NCBI RefSeq assembly: GCF_029784135.1
Contig: NC_073745.1
Location: forward strand, 283,506,493-283,570,492
Length of the DNA stretch: 64,000 nucleotides
Origin: Toxorhynchites rutilus septentrionalis
Taxonomy: Eukaryota; Arthropoda; Insecta; Diptera; Culicidae
Direction: 5' to 3'
Shown here: positions 34,400 through 46,739 of the stretch, piece after piece
How the letters are laid out: each line of letters begins with the position of its first letter
How positions within the stretch are numbered: position 1 is the first letter of the stretch
Position numbers and translations under genes: made by a program
The notes under the pieces: generated by a model
What the model was told of the DNA's origin: nothing
Seen by the model: the letters and a program-made list of their open reading frames with translations, nothing else
Database searches by the model: none

Positions 34400-35012
34400 G
34401 AAACCCCTCCCCCCTCACTAAGGGGGGGCTGCCATACAAATGAATTACAAATTTCTACATTACTCGAGAATTAATCAAGCAAACGAAACCAAATTTGGTG
34501 TATGGATGGAGTGCAATGAATGTTTTCACGGTGGTTAGACCCCTCTCTAAGGGTGAGCTGTCATACAAATGAAACACAAATTTCTGCATAACTCGAAAAC
34601 TGATCAAGAAAATGCCAAATTTGGCATGCGAAAGTTTTAGGGGACACACAATGTTTCAATGGTGAATAGTCACTCCTCACCACTCTCTAAGAGGGAAGAG
34701 GGGAGGGGTCTGTCTTTATTCTATCATATTTTCTGTATCAAACATTTATTTCATGTAACGGAGAAACATGTTATATGCAAGTGGTTGAAAAATCATGAAC
34801 GAGAATTGTGTCTGAAAATAATCTGATATTATAATGATGAATTTTGGTACTAGGAATTTTATAGTAAAAGGAAAATTCAACGGGGTCGATTAGAATATCA
34901 ATCAATGAACAGCTCTGCGATTGGACTCATGAACTTGCGCTTAGTAAATGTTTGTAGGTGTTGATAACAAAAAACAAATGTTGGGCGGGGCGAAGTTTGC
35001 CGGGTCAGCTAG
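34363..35012 (+). mobile_element. Helitron-like repeat, uninterrupted right-arm copy
   Basis: Begins in a (TA)n tract of about 34 bases, which is the empty site for errantivirus 1. It has two modules with CAAATTTCTRCATNACTCGA and ends GGGTCAGCTAG before T. It is the mirror of 17306-17942. Confidence 0.45.
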
Positions 35013-35130
35013 TTGAGCAGTAAATGTTGCATTCGACGATAGAAAAAAAAAAGTTTGTATCAATCTATTATCAGAGAAAATTTCATCCCCACAATGGTGA
35101 ATAAATTAAAAAGGGCTTAAGGTTGTAGTT

Positions 35131-35364
35131 TTATTTTCGGCTGAAAACGCACTTTCGCGGCAACTGATTTTGGAACCATTCACAAAATAGTTTCCGGTTT
35201 ACCCAGGCATTTGGAGATCCTCGATAGAAAACTGAAAGTGTCGTTTTAATGGAGCATCGAAAGTTTTTCAATCTTCCAATTATCATCAATGGCAGATTAT
35301 CAGTATCCGAAACAACAAAGATGGCATAACAATTATCAGATTTTGTCAGTTTTGATTCCTGCAA
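35131..35364 (-). pseudogene. Tigger/jerky-type DDE transposase fragment, right-arm copy
   Basis: Identical to 16954-17187 in inverted orientation; see the LPLMIIGRLKNFRC and AWVNRKLF blocks there. Confidence 0.7.
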
Positions 35365-36579
35365 ACCATTTTACCTCCAAATGTGTTAATGTAATGTTTC
35401 AATGTTTTGATAAATGAACCAAATTCGTCGCAATTTTATACTTGAACCAACCGGACCTCCTTCAAAAAATAAGGCAGAACTGAACGCAGGTTCTCCAAAA
35501 TTAGGTGCTTACTTTTTAGCCTGCAAGTGAATATCTTTAGACGAAATAAAAATGTTGAGGTGTCGTTGTTTGAGAAACCACATGTATACAGCCGTTTCTA
35601 GCTTACTGTGTTTTCCTTCGAAGTAAAATATAGATTTGTTTTATTATTTGAAACCATAGAAATTTTATCTTCAGTAGCATATTTTTAATCGACACTTTTT
35701 GTGACTTTTTTGTGTTTTTTTATATATTCAGCCTTTTCGTAAACCTAACAATTCATAGATTTTTAATATTTTCGTTTACGTTTTACTTTCTGGTATATGT
35801 TGTTGTACAGCTTTTTCTTCAAGTTACTTCGGTCACGTAAATCTTGGCCTAGAGGTGGTCACTTTCTATAACATTCAAATAGTTGGACACCATCAAAAAC
35901 CGCTATTAAAAAAAAAACCACCAATTGATTCTAAACGCGCTATGCTGGATTATTTTTTCACTCAGCTTATCTTGTCTTCTTGATGATACACATGAATAAA
36001 TACAAATGTCAATCCATAAAAAATATATTACCGACTATCTTGAAATGGAACTTTGACATTTGACGAAATAAAATACTCTTGCACAGATCAATTTTGGGAA
36101 ATGGCACATCTCATCTCAGACAAAACCTATAAAAATAAAAAAAAATATTCTGAACCTATCAAAGTGATACGAGAGGCTTTCAATAAAAATAGGCGGTATA
36201 CGCTACAAATTATACAGCAAGGAAAATTTTCGTAAGCACCGTGAATACGGCTGATCAATACAATTGGTATAAATGCTTAAAAATTTTTTTTCTGCTCAAT
36301 TCTCATGTTTTGTTTCATAATTAAACGAAGAATTAGAATTTTCACATTATTTCACATGTTTCGAAAAACGAAACATTTTTAGTGATAAATTCGAGAGTGA
36401 TATAAACGAGATGTGATAAAAACGCCCAGTGATAAAATCGGTTAATGTTCTTTGCATATTGAAATTATGTGGCACAAAATATGTCTGGAAGGCCATAGTT
36501 ATCGTAAGCAAAAGTCAATAAACAGAATGAATGAGTCTTGTATAAAATTTATTTGAATTTTCAAAAACTTTCAAAACTT

Positions 36580-36899
36580 TGAAGTGAATGCTGATTGATA
36601 AGGTTAATTGGACTTACTATTGATTTGGTTGATAAAACACTGTGTTAATCTACAAAATCTTTAAAAAAAAACAGAAAAAATTGATTGTTTTCTTTCCAAT
36701 TTTGTTATCCACTACACATACACACAAAAAGATAGAAGCATTCAAGTATTACATCTCAAAACCTGAAGCTTTGAATAAAGCTTTAAAAAGTTGCATATCC
36801 CATCTTCATGCGTTGGTTTTTCACAAAGTTACAGCGTTTCTAAAATCACTTAAAAACTTCGACTTCGCGCTCCGTTCCCATAATTTTTGTCGAGTGTAG
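36580..36899 (-). repeat. dispersed repeat in right arm
   Basis: Mirror of 15418-15740 and related to 460-760. Confidence 0.5.
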
Positions 36900-37499
36900 A
36901 ATCAACGACATAGTATTGCATACTAGGAATAAGATTTAGAGCCACAGTTTTACTTAAAAATTATTATTGAAGTATTATTCGAATCCTATTAACACCTTTT
37001 CCATGTGACACCGACTATTATTAGGTAGATGAAAGGGGGACGGGAGCAGTTTCGGACAGCGCTTGTAAAAATTAAGTGGTACAATTTTCAACCAAATTAA
37101 AAATATAAGTAAGCTAACAGCCCTTCCACCAACAGCTGTCATATGGTTTGACATCTCCTGGTCGTTTATTACTTACGAATACAACACAGGGCCCTTTTTC
37201 ATACACGTTTCGAAACTTTTGAGCTTGAAGTTGTAAGTATTTCCCTAATTCCTCTGTGAACGATTTAGACATTTAAGTACACCACCTCAGTTAGTAATTA
37301 ATATGAAATGAAAAAAACGTGCATACAACTGGGAAATAAAGGTCTATTTATTAGATGAAATTATTATTTGTCTTCGGATGGTGGTGGGGCACATTCGGAT
37401 ACTGTTTAATACCTCATAAAATTTGGGTTTGATTGTTGTTTACTAACAAACATTAATTTAGTCTGATTCTCAGACCTAATTATGGTTCGAAACTACAAA

Positions 37500-38044
37500 A
37501 AGAAAACCGATAGAACCGGAATCAACGAAGATGAGATGGAAAGATCGATCGAACTGGTTTCTAATAGAACGTTTTCATGATTCCAGTTCTTAGGTGGTCC
37601 AACTAGGTCCATTGTCTTTGCTAATTTCCTAACTAACGGTTGCATAACGGGAAAACTGTTTCTCAATGTTATGGAACATTTGAAAAATGTAGCAAAAAGC
37701 AACGTAAACGAATAAATTTTAAAAAAATCAAAAATCAATCAAAAAGTCTTCGCACTTTGGAAACAACTAAATATTGCCAAGAAAATTGCACAATTCATGT
37801 ATCTTCTTTACCTTATGTCACAAATCGCTTACAACTGCTGGATGTTTCAGTTATGGGCCCTTTCAAGCAAAAGCTCTCAATTTCCCAAAACGATTGGCTT
37901 CTCAACCATCCTGGAAAAACTATTTCTATACACGACCTTTCAGGTATAGTTGCATCGGTTTATAATGCTTCTTTGAATCTTAGTAATATTCTAGCTGGAT
38001 TCAAAATGACAGGTTGCTGCCCATTCTCAAGAAGTAATTGTTGA
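37500..38044 (+). pseudogene. pogo/jerky-like transposase relic, copy continuing past the palindrome
   Basis: Two frames hold matching blocks of a DDE_1 transposase: around 37600-37710 NGCITGKLFLNVMEHLKN (cf. the GWMT..LF..WL region), then from 37640 a 134-codon frame with LLDVSVMGPFKQKL, HPGKTISIHDLSGI and finally GFKMTGCCPFSRSN. The last corresponds to the GFRKTGIxPFN end of the catalytic domain. The C-terminal GFKMTG part lies beyond the palindrome boundary at 37996 and is absent from the left copy. Confidence 0.75.
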
Positions 38045-38845
38045 TAAACATAAAATTTTAATTTTTCTTTCTGTTGTCCGAAAGTTCCCCAGGACTGTCC
38101 GAAACACATGGGCCACATTCTGACAAAAAGGTAATTTTCAAAAATTCGAATAAACCATTCGTAATCGCATCAACGCACACATATAACACGCTCATATGAT
38201 ACATTGATGTCCAAATGACAATCTGGATGAATTCAGGTTTTTTTTAAGTTTACAAAAAATATTAAAAATCATGGAAAAAAAGTCTCCGAATGTGCCCTTC
38301 TTCCCCCTACACATATTACGAAACTCCAGGATGACTATTACTATAATGGGTACATGGAAGTGGCATTTTCAAACATGTTTTTATACAATTTAGTCAACTA
38401 ATAATCGAAGAATCTTCGTGAGAATCGTGAGAATCTTCGAAAACAGAGTTCAAACTGCTAGAAAAAGTATACTTTTGTATACTTTTTAACTAAAATAGAG
38501 TATTTATTCGCCAATTTCTGCAAGTTGGTGACATATGTCCTCCATAATTGGTACACTTACCCCATACAAACATTTTTAAAATTTTGAGAAAGGTTCTTTC
38601 ATTTGTTCATTTCACCCTTCAACCCACGAAGAAGTATGTTTTTCTGCCGAAGATGGGTATATTTTCTCTCAACGACAGTTTAGGTGTAGGCCTTCAAAGA
38701 CATCTCGTGATTATTCACAAAATATGTTCCTATTTGCTGCTGTAATACTTCATGACATTATTGAGGGGTAATAAAGATCGTGATGGAAAAGAGGAGCGAA
38801 TGAAAACAACAATATGCATAAAATCAAGAGCTTCAAATCTTGACT
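38045..38845. other. unassigned interval
   Basis: AT-rich sequence with short frames only. CTGTCCGAAACACATGGGCC near 38093 and TGTGCCC near 38290 recall text beside the pogo relics, so this may be decayed element sequence. Confidence 0.35.
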
Positions 38846-38941
38846 TTTTTATCTCATTTGTTTATTTATTTGGCTCAATAGCATTTTAGTTGTAACAGAG
38901 CCGGGTTTTAATCGTGTACATGTACATATGTTTATGGTTCT

Positions 38942-39232
38942 TCTTCTTCTTCTTCTTATATGGCACTAACGTTCCTAGAGGAACTCCGCCGTCTCAACGT
39001 AGCATTACTTGCGTCATTTTCATTAGTACTTAGTTGAGATTTCTATGCCAAATAACACGCCTTGAATGCATTCTGAGTGGCAAGCTCTAGAATACGCGTG
39101 ACCACAGTGCAAGTCAGAGGAAATTTCTTTGAAGAAAAATTTCCCCGACCAGAACGGGAATCGAACCCGAACCCCCGGCATGTTAGGTTTGACGCTAACC
39201 ACTCGGCCACGGGAGCACTCGGCCACGGGAGC
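38942..39232 (-). mobile_element. second tRNA-headed SINE type
   Basis: On the minus strand the head reads GTGGCCGAGTGGTTAGCGTC (A box at 39199-39209) with the B box GGTTCGATTCC (39157-39167), and the tail ends in (GAA)n. The target duplication ATGTTTATGGTTCT is at 38928-38941 and 39233-39246. The first about 18 bases at the head are duplicated (CTCGGCCACGGGAGCA twice). Confidence 0.85.
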
Positions 39233-39402
39233 ATGTTTATGGTTCTATGAACTGTAAATTATACCTAAACGCCTAAATGGCTACAAGGTATTCTGTTCCA
39301 TTACATTATGGTAAATTGCACAGTAGTAGCCATTTAGGCGTAAGAGTATTCTTTCTGTTCTTCCATTGTTCAGCAGACCGGACAGCGGAGACAGTTGATA
39401 TT

Positions 39403-39886
39403 TTTTTTTATCCCATTTATTTATTTAAGGCTTATTAGCATTTTAGCTGTAACAGAGCCGAATTTTAATCGTGTACATGTCACATGGTTATCATATCTAT
39501 AATTAGCACATTACACAGTTGCCGTTCGCCAGTATTCCTTCTATACCATTACATATGGTACATTCACACAGTAGCCATTTAGGCGTAAGGGTGTTCTTTC
39601 TGTTCTTCCATTATCCAGTTGGACCACCGGACAGCGGAGACAGTTGTTTGATCATTGTTGAGTTATTTATAGAACAGTAGCCCGATGTGTCTGGCAGAGC
39701 AGAGCAGTTGTATGGATGAATCGATCTTATTTCGACCGTGGATCGACCTCCATCGCTGATGATTGTTGCGTGGACGTAGCTATTCTGTAACAACACAAAG
39801 ATGGTCAATGAGGGCCCTGAGTTTTGAACTCACGATCGATCGCTTACTAAGCGAACGCGCAACCAATGTGGCTACGGAGACCCCCT
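39403..39886 (-). mobile_element. tRNA-derived SINE, full length, inserted into its own family
   Basis: Same family as 11402-11889. The target duplication GACAGTTGATATT is at 39390-39402 and 39887-39899. Confidence 0.9.
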
Positions 39887-39964
39887 GACAGTTGATATTG
39901 AAAATTGTTGGGTTATTCATAAAACAGCAGCCCGATATATCTTGCAGAGCAGAGCAGTTGTATG

Positions 39965-41146
39965 CAGAGATGCCAACCATCCTGATTTTTCAGGATTTCT
40001 CAGACTTTTTAGCTCTTATCCTGACATCCTGACAAACATTCGATTTTGCCTGATTTTTCTGAAGTGATCCTGATTTTTCCTGATTTTTAGTTTTTCATTT
40101 TATCACAATAAAAAGGATCCGTATTATGTATACCGGGATTACTCTCAAAGTTTTACTGGTTGAAAATGAGAATTGTCAGAATAGCCTACATAAAAAGCTC
40201 TCTGGTTTTCCCTTGTATAGTGATTGCTCTTTCTTTCGTTTATTATTTATTATTACGTATTAATATTTATTTGAATGCTTAAAACACGTAGTGCGATTAT
40301 TCCACTTGAAAATCCATTATGTTTTGCGCTTCACAATGACAGAATTTGAACCCGTCAACGCCAATTGAATGGATAATTTTAGATAATTTTTCGAGATTTT
40401 TTTCTTTCTTATGTCACGGATTACAGAGTTATTGATATTTAAAAGATTTTATTTGTAAGGTATATAATTATTAATTATTCAAACACCGTAAAAAATGAAT
40501 GACATTGATTGTCGTAGTCATAGTATCACGAACCACAGTACTAATAATGCATAGTTGTGGAAATAAATTAATAAAAGTAAAAAAAAAAACAAAGATTACT
40601 AATAGACTGGGCAGCCACTAGGAATTATGTAGAACTGAAAAAAGGAGATAAAAATTCCCTTATGTTTTCGCAGCAAATTCGTGCCGCCATTGATGATAAA
40701 TAAATTGAGACGTTGAGCAAGAGTAATTCTCGATATAAGACAAATGAATTATCAAATTCAATACAGATATCTAATGAGCATCTGCTGTAGCTTGGTCACG
40801 ATATGTTGGTTCCGCACAATTTTCATGAAATGCCTATAATGGATTGTATTTCAATCTGCGGCTCCTCAAAATTCATTCAATGGCAAGAACTTCGATTCTA
40901 TGAACATCATAAAAAATACCTTGTACAGTTTTCGACGAGAAAGTGTCGAGAAACATGGCGAAAGATTGTGGAACAAAACTGTGCATATGAAATAGAATAA
41001 AGGTATGTCTGCCTATAAAAATGATGACTTTGTTCTCTTAAAAATCGGCACGAACTTTTCGGACATCCCAAAATGAGCTAACCTGATTTATCCTGATTTT
41101 TATTTTCACTTTCCCTGATTTTTGAAAATTATAGTTGGCAACCCTG
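39965..41146. mobile_element. hAT-like element, 1182 bp, 8-bp target duplication
   Basis: Termini are CAGAGATGCCAACCAT and, inverted, CAGGGTTGCCAACTAT. GTTGTATG is duplicated exactly (39957-39964 and 41147-41154). CCTGATTTTT recurs about five times near the two ends, as subterminal transposase-binding repeats do in hAT elements. A 65-codon frame (40803-41000) is not recognisable as transposase, so the element is taken as non-autonomous. Confidence 0.85.
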
Positions 41147-41582
41147 GTTGTATGGATGAATCGATCTTTGTTCCACCGTGGATCGATCTCCATCGCTGAT
41201 AATGGTTGCGTGGACGTAGTTTTTTTTATAACAACACAAAGATGGTCAATTGAGGGTCCTAAGTTTGAACTCACGATCGATAGCTTAGTAAGCGAACGCG
41301 TAACCAAGTGTGTACGAAGACCCCCAAACCTTGAGTTCATTTTTCTCATAATAAAAAAAATGACACTTAGTTTGCACTGACCATTTTTATTTACGATTTC
41401 GTCACTTAGAAAGTTCGAACAATCCGCACGGTAGGAAACGTTTCTTTGTGTAATGATAAATTGGTCATATTCATGCGTTAAGCTCAGCTATGTATTTTCC
41501 ATGTTTGAATAAGCTGCTCAATAATAATTGACTATGAAATCAAAAATCAAGCACGGTTCAAGCTGTCAGTGGCAATAAAATC

Positions 41583-41645
41583 TTCTTCTTCTTCTTTTTG
41601 GCTTTAAGAGGGTTTAAACTTCTCAGTTCATTCGCCTCTAAACTT
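41583..41645 (-). mobile_element. 63-bp 5'-truncated retroposon end
   Basis: A short insert ending (minus strand) in AAGAAGAAGAAGAA, flanked by an 11-base duplication GCAATAAAATC (41572-41582 and 41646-41656). The tail type is like that of the SINE at 38942-39232. Confidence 0.75.
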
Positions 41646-41869
41646 GCAATAAAATCGATAGAAACATCACACGATACGTTTGGACTATTTCAAATTTCGT
41701 CGAATTCACCGAATCACCAAAAAAAACCCAACAGAGCGGAGAGGGGGCAAAGGGGAGGACACACATTTTACCATCGAGAACGAGCTTATCGATCTGGAAA
41801 ATGAACATGTGTACCAGAAAGGTCGGGAACTTAGGAATTTATTGTGCCGACGAATGGGAATAAATTAGA

Positions 41870-44420
41870 GCAGTGCTGTTCCGAGCCAGGTGAACCCCAG
41901 GTCTCCCTAGCCTAGCTGTCTGTCCTCCTGCTCTACGTATGTGTGTTGGTTGAAGTACATTTCTCGTAGATGGTCGTAATGGGAGCGATCTTCTGGCTTG
42001 GCTGATGAATAATTTATCTCCATCAGTGGCTTTATTTAGTCCAGGCTGCTGCTAGGAGAGCGTGATTGCAATGTCAATGTGGTTGGCTGTGTGTGACCAG
42101 CCGTGCAACGGTGTGTGTGTGTGTGTGTATGTATTTGTTTTTGTGACAGCGGTAGTAAATTTGTCGGCAGAAACATTTTTATGAGCTGCAGAAATATTCC
42201 GCCCGCTCCGGTGATGCAATGGGTGTAACCTTATGTCAGGACAGCCACAAAGTTGAAATGAGATACACGTTTCGACCGACAAAATAGCTTCATCAGTAGC
42301 AACGCAATTGAAGCCAGCGGTTCCTGGGAATCTTCTTCAAAGGATCGCAAGATTACTTTCCATTTTTTTCCTCGTGTCGACAAAGTTTATGTATTTATTC
42401 AGCCCCACCAAAGAACCGACTCTCATAGTCAAACAATCCAGTTGACCCATCCGAACCGAACCGAATCAAACCCCTTTTTGAGGTTTACGAAGAATTCTCT
42501 TTGATGGCTGAACCGACAAAGGGAGGGGTTAGGTAACTTATCTGATACCGACTCGCCTCTCATTAGCCAACAAACTCCTCTTTGTTTTTCCAATAATCCC
42601 CGTCTCGGAATTCGAAAATTCTATTATTAAAGCTTATTTGCATGTGACCCGATTGGCTTTGCGGTTTTCCCCCGGCCGGAACAGGGACTGCACGGAGTGG
42701 AGATCCCGGGGACAAAGGATAGCATGCAAATTAAAAGCCTTGGAATCTTCTATTTACCATTATCCAGAGCAAACCAAACCAGACCCAAGCCGTAAGCGGA
42801 AGTTAAAATGTACGAAATGAGGAGCCCCGAGTTTGTGGGGGAAGGCAAAAAAAAAGTCGATTGGTATTCTACCAACGCAAATGTTTCGAAAAGTATTCAA
42901 CTTAATCCATGAAAATTAAATTCCTTTATGCTGAAGAGATTAAAATTCAACGCGTACCACGCTGGCGTCAGAGGGGCATCCCGTGTCTCATGTTTTTCGA
43001 TATTTTCCACGGAAAGCATGAAGCCCGATTGTGGGTTGATTTTTTTTAATTCGCGTTTTACGCTTCAATCCAGTAAAAAAACAGCGAGACAAGTAATTTC
43101 AATACAGCAGTCAACAACAGACAGACCACCAATGGGGGAAGAGAAAAACAAAACTTTAATCAAAACTTCGTCCTTGAGTTCACTTCCACTTTGAAGTTAT
43201 GCTTCGCGTGCTGCAGCACCAAGATTAATTCCGTCAGTGATCAGATAATCGTCGTTTTACTTCCAGATTAGTCAGCGTCGATGGCGTCAACTGGCTTGCT
43301 GGCAATTATGCGCATCCCGATCAATTCTTCTATCCGCATCCGCAGATGACCGCGCTCTCAAGCTCGTCACTTTACGATGCCGCCACGGAGGAGGTGACTT
43401 TTTTGTTGCTGCCATAAAATGTCATTTCGCGAGAGGCTGGTTTTATGAAACACTTAAACAGCACTTTTCCGAATCGCCCACAGTTCATGGGGAGTATTTT
43501 TTATATTTTTATTTGGGTGTTTGTTCGGTTTTTTCACGCACCAATCTCGTGATGTCGAGCATACACTTCTCGGGAATGTTACTGCCATGGAAAAAGTCGC
43601 AATAATCCGCCTTCGTTGAGATTGAAACGTTTTACACAATCTGTTAATTTTTTTTGCGTAATCGTTCGAATTGTCGGACAATAAAATTAACACTGCATTT
43701 CGAGAAGAGCCTCTGATACTGTTTTCTAGATATTAATCAACTTTTACATATTTTCCACTTCTGGTGAGGTTCTCCCCTCGAAATTCAGTGTTAATTTCAT
43801 TCTCTAACAATCTAATTCTTATTCCAGTTCCTGGCTATCCGAAAACAGATGGGCTTGTCAATAATTGAGTGATAGCTGTAGAGACAATGTTTTGTTGTTC
43901 AGTGATCCTAAACCTTTGATTCAATTACCACTTACCACACCGAGTCCAATATGTTCTCATACAAATTCAAACCATTTTTTAAAGCATCAGTAATCCACAT
44001 TGGCAATATAACGAGAAGCATGTATGATTACACTATTGACTCCAAGGGACTCAAATTTTTGTGAACTGGAAGGTCATCCTCCTTCGGGCAGAAAATTGGT
44101 CAAGTAATATTGTGAATGTGCGTTTTATCGTTTCTACAATTGATTCACATTGGAATACTTCTTGTACAACTGGTTTGACAATAATTCTGAAAATCTCCCC
44201 ACCAAATCATTTAGAAAACAGCACTTCGGAACCGTGGAACATTTTTATCACTACTTGGTACATACAATATTGTTTCTGAATCGCCATGAACTTCCATGAA
44301 CTGTTTTTTTTTTGTTTTTTGTTACGAGAATTCAGAGCAAAGATTTCAAAATATTAATACCATCGGCAGTTTCACTAAACGATGTCGATCAGATCTCTTC
44401 CGGTAATCCAAGAAGGAAGT
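41870..44420. other. less repetitive interval, no gene supported
   Basis: GC content is visibly higher than in the flanks. A (GT)n run lies at about 42110-42130. Two POU octamer matches in opposite orientation are present (ATTTGCAT near 42636 and ATGCAAAT near 42723). Frames are short and unrecognised. Confidence 0.35.
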
Positions 44421-44758
44421 ATAGTGCAATCCGTTTATAATGACATCGAAAGAAAGTCATAATAAGCGGAGCGTTTTGTGAAAAATATTTTTATTAAAAT
44501 ATGTACTTATGCATGTAAAGTAGTCATTTGGCTTTATTCCCGTTTCCACTTCACGGTGAAAACGAAATTAAGTGTATCCACGTTGACAACGTTACGGTGT
44601 CGACATTTGGATACGGAATTAGTTTTCCACTAACACTTACTATTATTAGGTTGGGGAAAAAGTAATCCATTATTTTTGGGTGAAATTCAAAACTACTTTT
44701 AATAAGCTTTGGATTGTCCGATTTGGGTCAAATATACACCGTTTTGTTGGAAAATTTG

Positions 44759-44950
44759 TTACCATTGTAAAGGTAGCTTCATAATGTCTCTATCATAGAG
44801 GTCTTGGACATTATTAGCGAATAACCATAGCAATAGATTTTTACAATCTTCTCTTGATAACAATTTCTTATCACTCTGGAAATTTTCCAATGCGAGAAAA
44901 AGATGATAATCGTTTGGTGCCATTAAAACATCCCAATCAAGCTCTCGCAA
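44759..44950 (-). pseudogene. mariner transposase C-terminal fragment
   Basis: The frame reads MAPNDYHLFLALENF, the D34D-family LAPSDYHLF block holding the third catalytic aspartate, then SREDCKN and DIMKLPLQW as in mariner C-termini. The N-terminal DNA-binding part and the first two aspartates are not found. Confidence 0.8.
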
Positions 44951-45919
44951 TTGTGTGGCCTTGCGTTGTCCTGATGCAACACAACATCTCTTTTGTTGGC
45001 CAATTCTAAACGTTTCTGGTCAATCGCTAGCATCGAACGGCTCATTAGTTGACAGTAGAGATCATAATTTAGTGTACTACACTGAAAAAAAAATAAAAAC
45101 AAAATTTTAAAAAAATTTTTTTTAAAAATTACAAAAAAAATATTTATTTTTCGAAAATAAATTAATTTGCACGTCTTTCACTATTGCAGTAACGGCACCA
45201 TAAACATCAATCACAATTCAGGCGGCCTGATTTGAATTTTCGTGTTTATAAAATAAAAAGTGTAAGATGTACCGAATTTTGTCTTTGTTGACCTCCATTG
45301 TTAACACCCTGCAGTGTTTGCCAAATGATCCATTCACTGAAAAAATCGCTTTCGTTCGTTCAAATATGATCATACAAAAATCATTTCCCCCAGCGGCATT
45401 CTTTTGTTGTTATGTGCTGCATATCACGACACAAAATAGAACGAGACAACTCTGCATCGGTTCGCACTTCATGATACACCAGCACGTAAGCAGAACCATC
45501 ATATACGCTTACGGCGCAGAAAGTTTATTTTCTTCTTAGCCTCTAACATATGCATATCGACCTCTCCATGCATCATGAACAGCAGGATCGTACGGACTAC
45601 GCAAAGCGAATGGTTCATATTCAGCTAATGTAGCAGTTCCTGATTTTGAAGTCTCATAGAGTGCAAACTATATGATTATTTAACTCGATAGAGGCTAAGG
45701 GAAGGGTAGTCAGATTATATTTTCCATTTTTAACGCTGCTGTCCCCTGAAATACATATATTCAAATAGACCGCATAGTTTCACTAGCAACACCGTTCTCT
45801 TTTCCCATTCGTTGCTCTTCGCAAATGGTGACCGAATGATGACGTAGTTTTTCTTGTATCATTTATTGCTTTGCACTTGTCTGTGCAGTGGGTTTCGCTA
45901 TAATAGAGCGGGACGATAT

Positions 45920-46270
45920 ATGCGGTTCAAACTTGTATGCAGGCTTCGAAAATGGTTTGCGATGTTTGATACAGCTCGAATATGCAAACAACAGCCTTCG
46001 TTCCTCTCTTGGTTTAATCATGTAATGTTACACAAGTGATTGCTGTCATTCATACAAGTATCTGAATGATCCTCTCATATTTGATTATATGTTCGTGAGA
46101 GGTTACTTGCATGATACATTGCGTATCATTCGATTTTGATCGAAATCCAAACACTGCACCCTGCAACTCACAACTGAATGGAACAAACCAAGAAAAAAAC
46201 CGCAAAACAATTTTTTTAGTGTGAAATGCCACCTTTACAACGAGTGTAAACTTGAAATTGTAGGATTGAT
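45920..46270 (+). repeat. 351-base direct repeat, copy 1
   Basis: About 98 percent identical to 48350-48702. It lies inside the mariner-like element. Boundaries are not marked by terminal repeats. Confidence 0.85.
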
Positions 46271-46739
46271 TTTACGCGAGATATTGATCACTGAAGTCAG
46301 AAAACGAGAAAAAAATGGATAACTTTTTCCCCAACCTAATATTTATATTTATACTTAAATTATCTTCAGATACAATTTTTGTATGTGGTAACATGAAGAA
46401 ATCAAAGGTTTCATTCAAATTGAACAATAAATTGATACGGAGAAGTAAATCTTCATTCATGATTTGAATTTGAAATGGGTTCATTCTACCTTGCCCGAAA
46501 AGCCGTTATTATCTTTGATGCTTCACTAACTCGTTAAACGTAGTTCAATGGCGTACCGTTAATTTCGTTTTCCCGGTGATGTGAAAACGGGTATAAAGCC
46601 GATTATATCCGCTTTTTTTACAAGGAATTTTATATGAAAACCAAACTTTGTTGTGTAATTACGAATTAATAGGCGATAGGTCGAGTTAGGTCAAGGGCGG
46701 AGTCATAATAAACGGAAAAATAATAATAATAATCCATTA

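Larger units (their letters stand above)
38846..41325 (-). mobile_element. outer SINE copy split by three later insertions
   Basis: Its pieces are about 38846-38941, 39233-39402, 39887-39964 and 41147-41325; together they match the SINE at 11402-11889. Interruptions are a second SINE type (38942-39232), a copy of its own family (39403-39886) and a hAT-like element (39965-41146). Each interruption has its own target duplication, giving a clear insertion order. Confidence 0.85.
44649..46336 (-). mobile_element. mariner-like element with TA duplication
   Basis: The ends GGTTGGGGAAAAAGT (44649) and, inverted, GGTTGGGGAAAAAGT (46336) are a perfect 15-bp pair flanked by TA (44647-44648 and 46337-46338). 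Only the transposase C-terminus is recognisable; the remainder includes a 351-base block shared with 48350-48702 and unrecognised sequence. Confidence 0.85.
44545..46460 (+). repeat. dispersed repeat interrupted by mariner
   Basis: 44545-44648 and 46337-46460 together match 13245-13460. Further out, CCGTTTATAATGAC (44430s) and an inverted CCGTTTATTATGAC (46710s) may be the ends of a larger host element. Confidence 0.55.

Noticed and set aside
39145..39232. tRNA-like sequence with good A and B boxes
   Set aside because: It is the head of a SINE with a target duplication and a (GAA)n tail, not a free tRNA gene. The same holds for the heads near 11870, 39870 and 41310.
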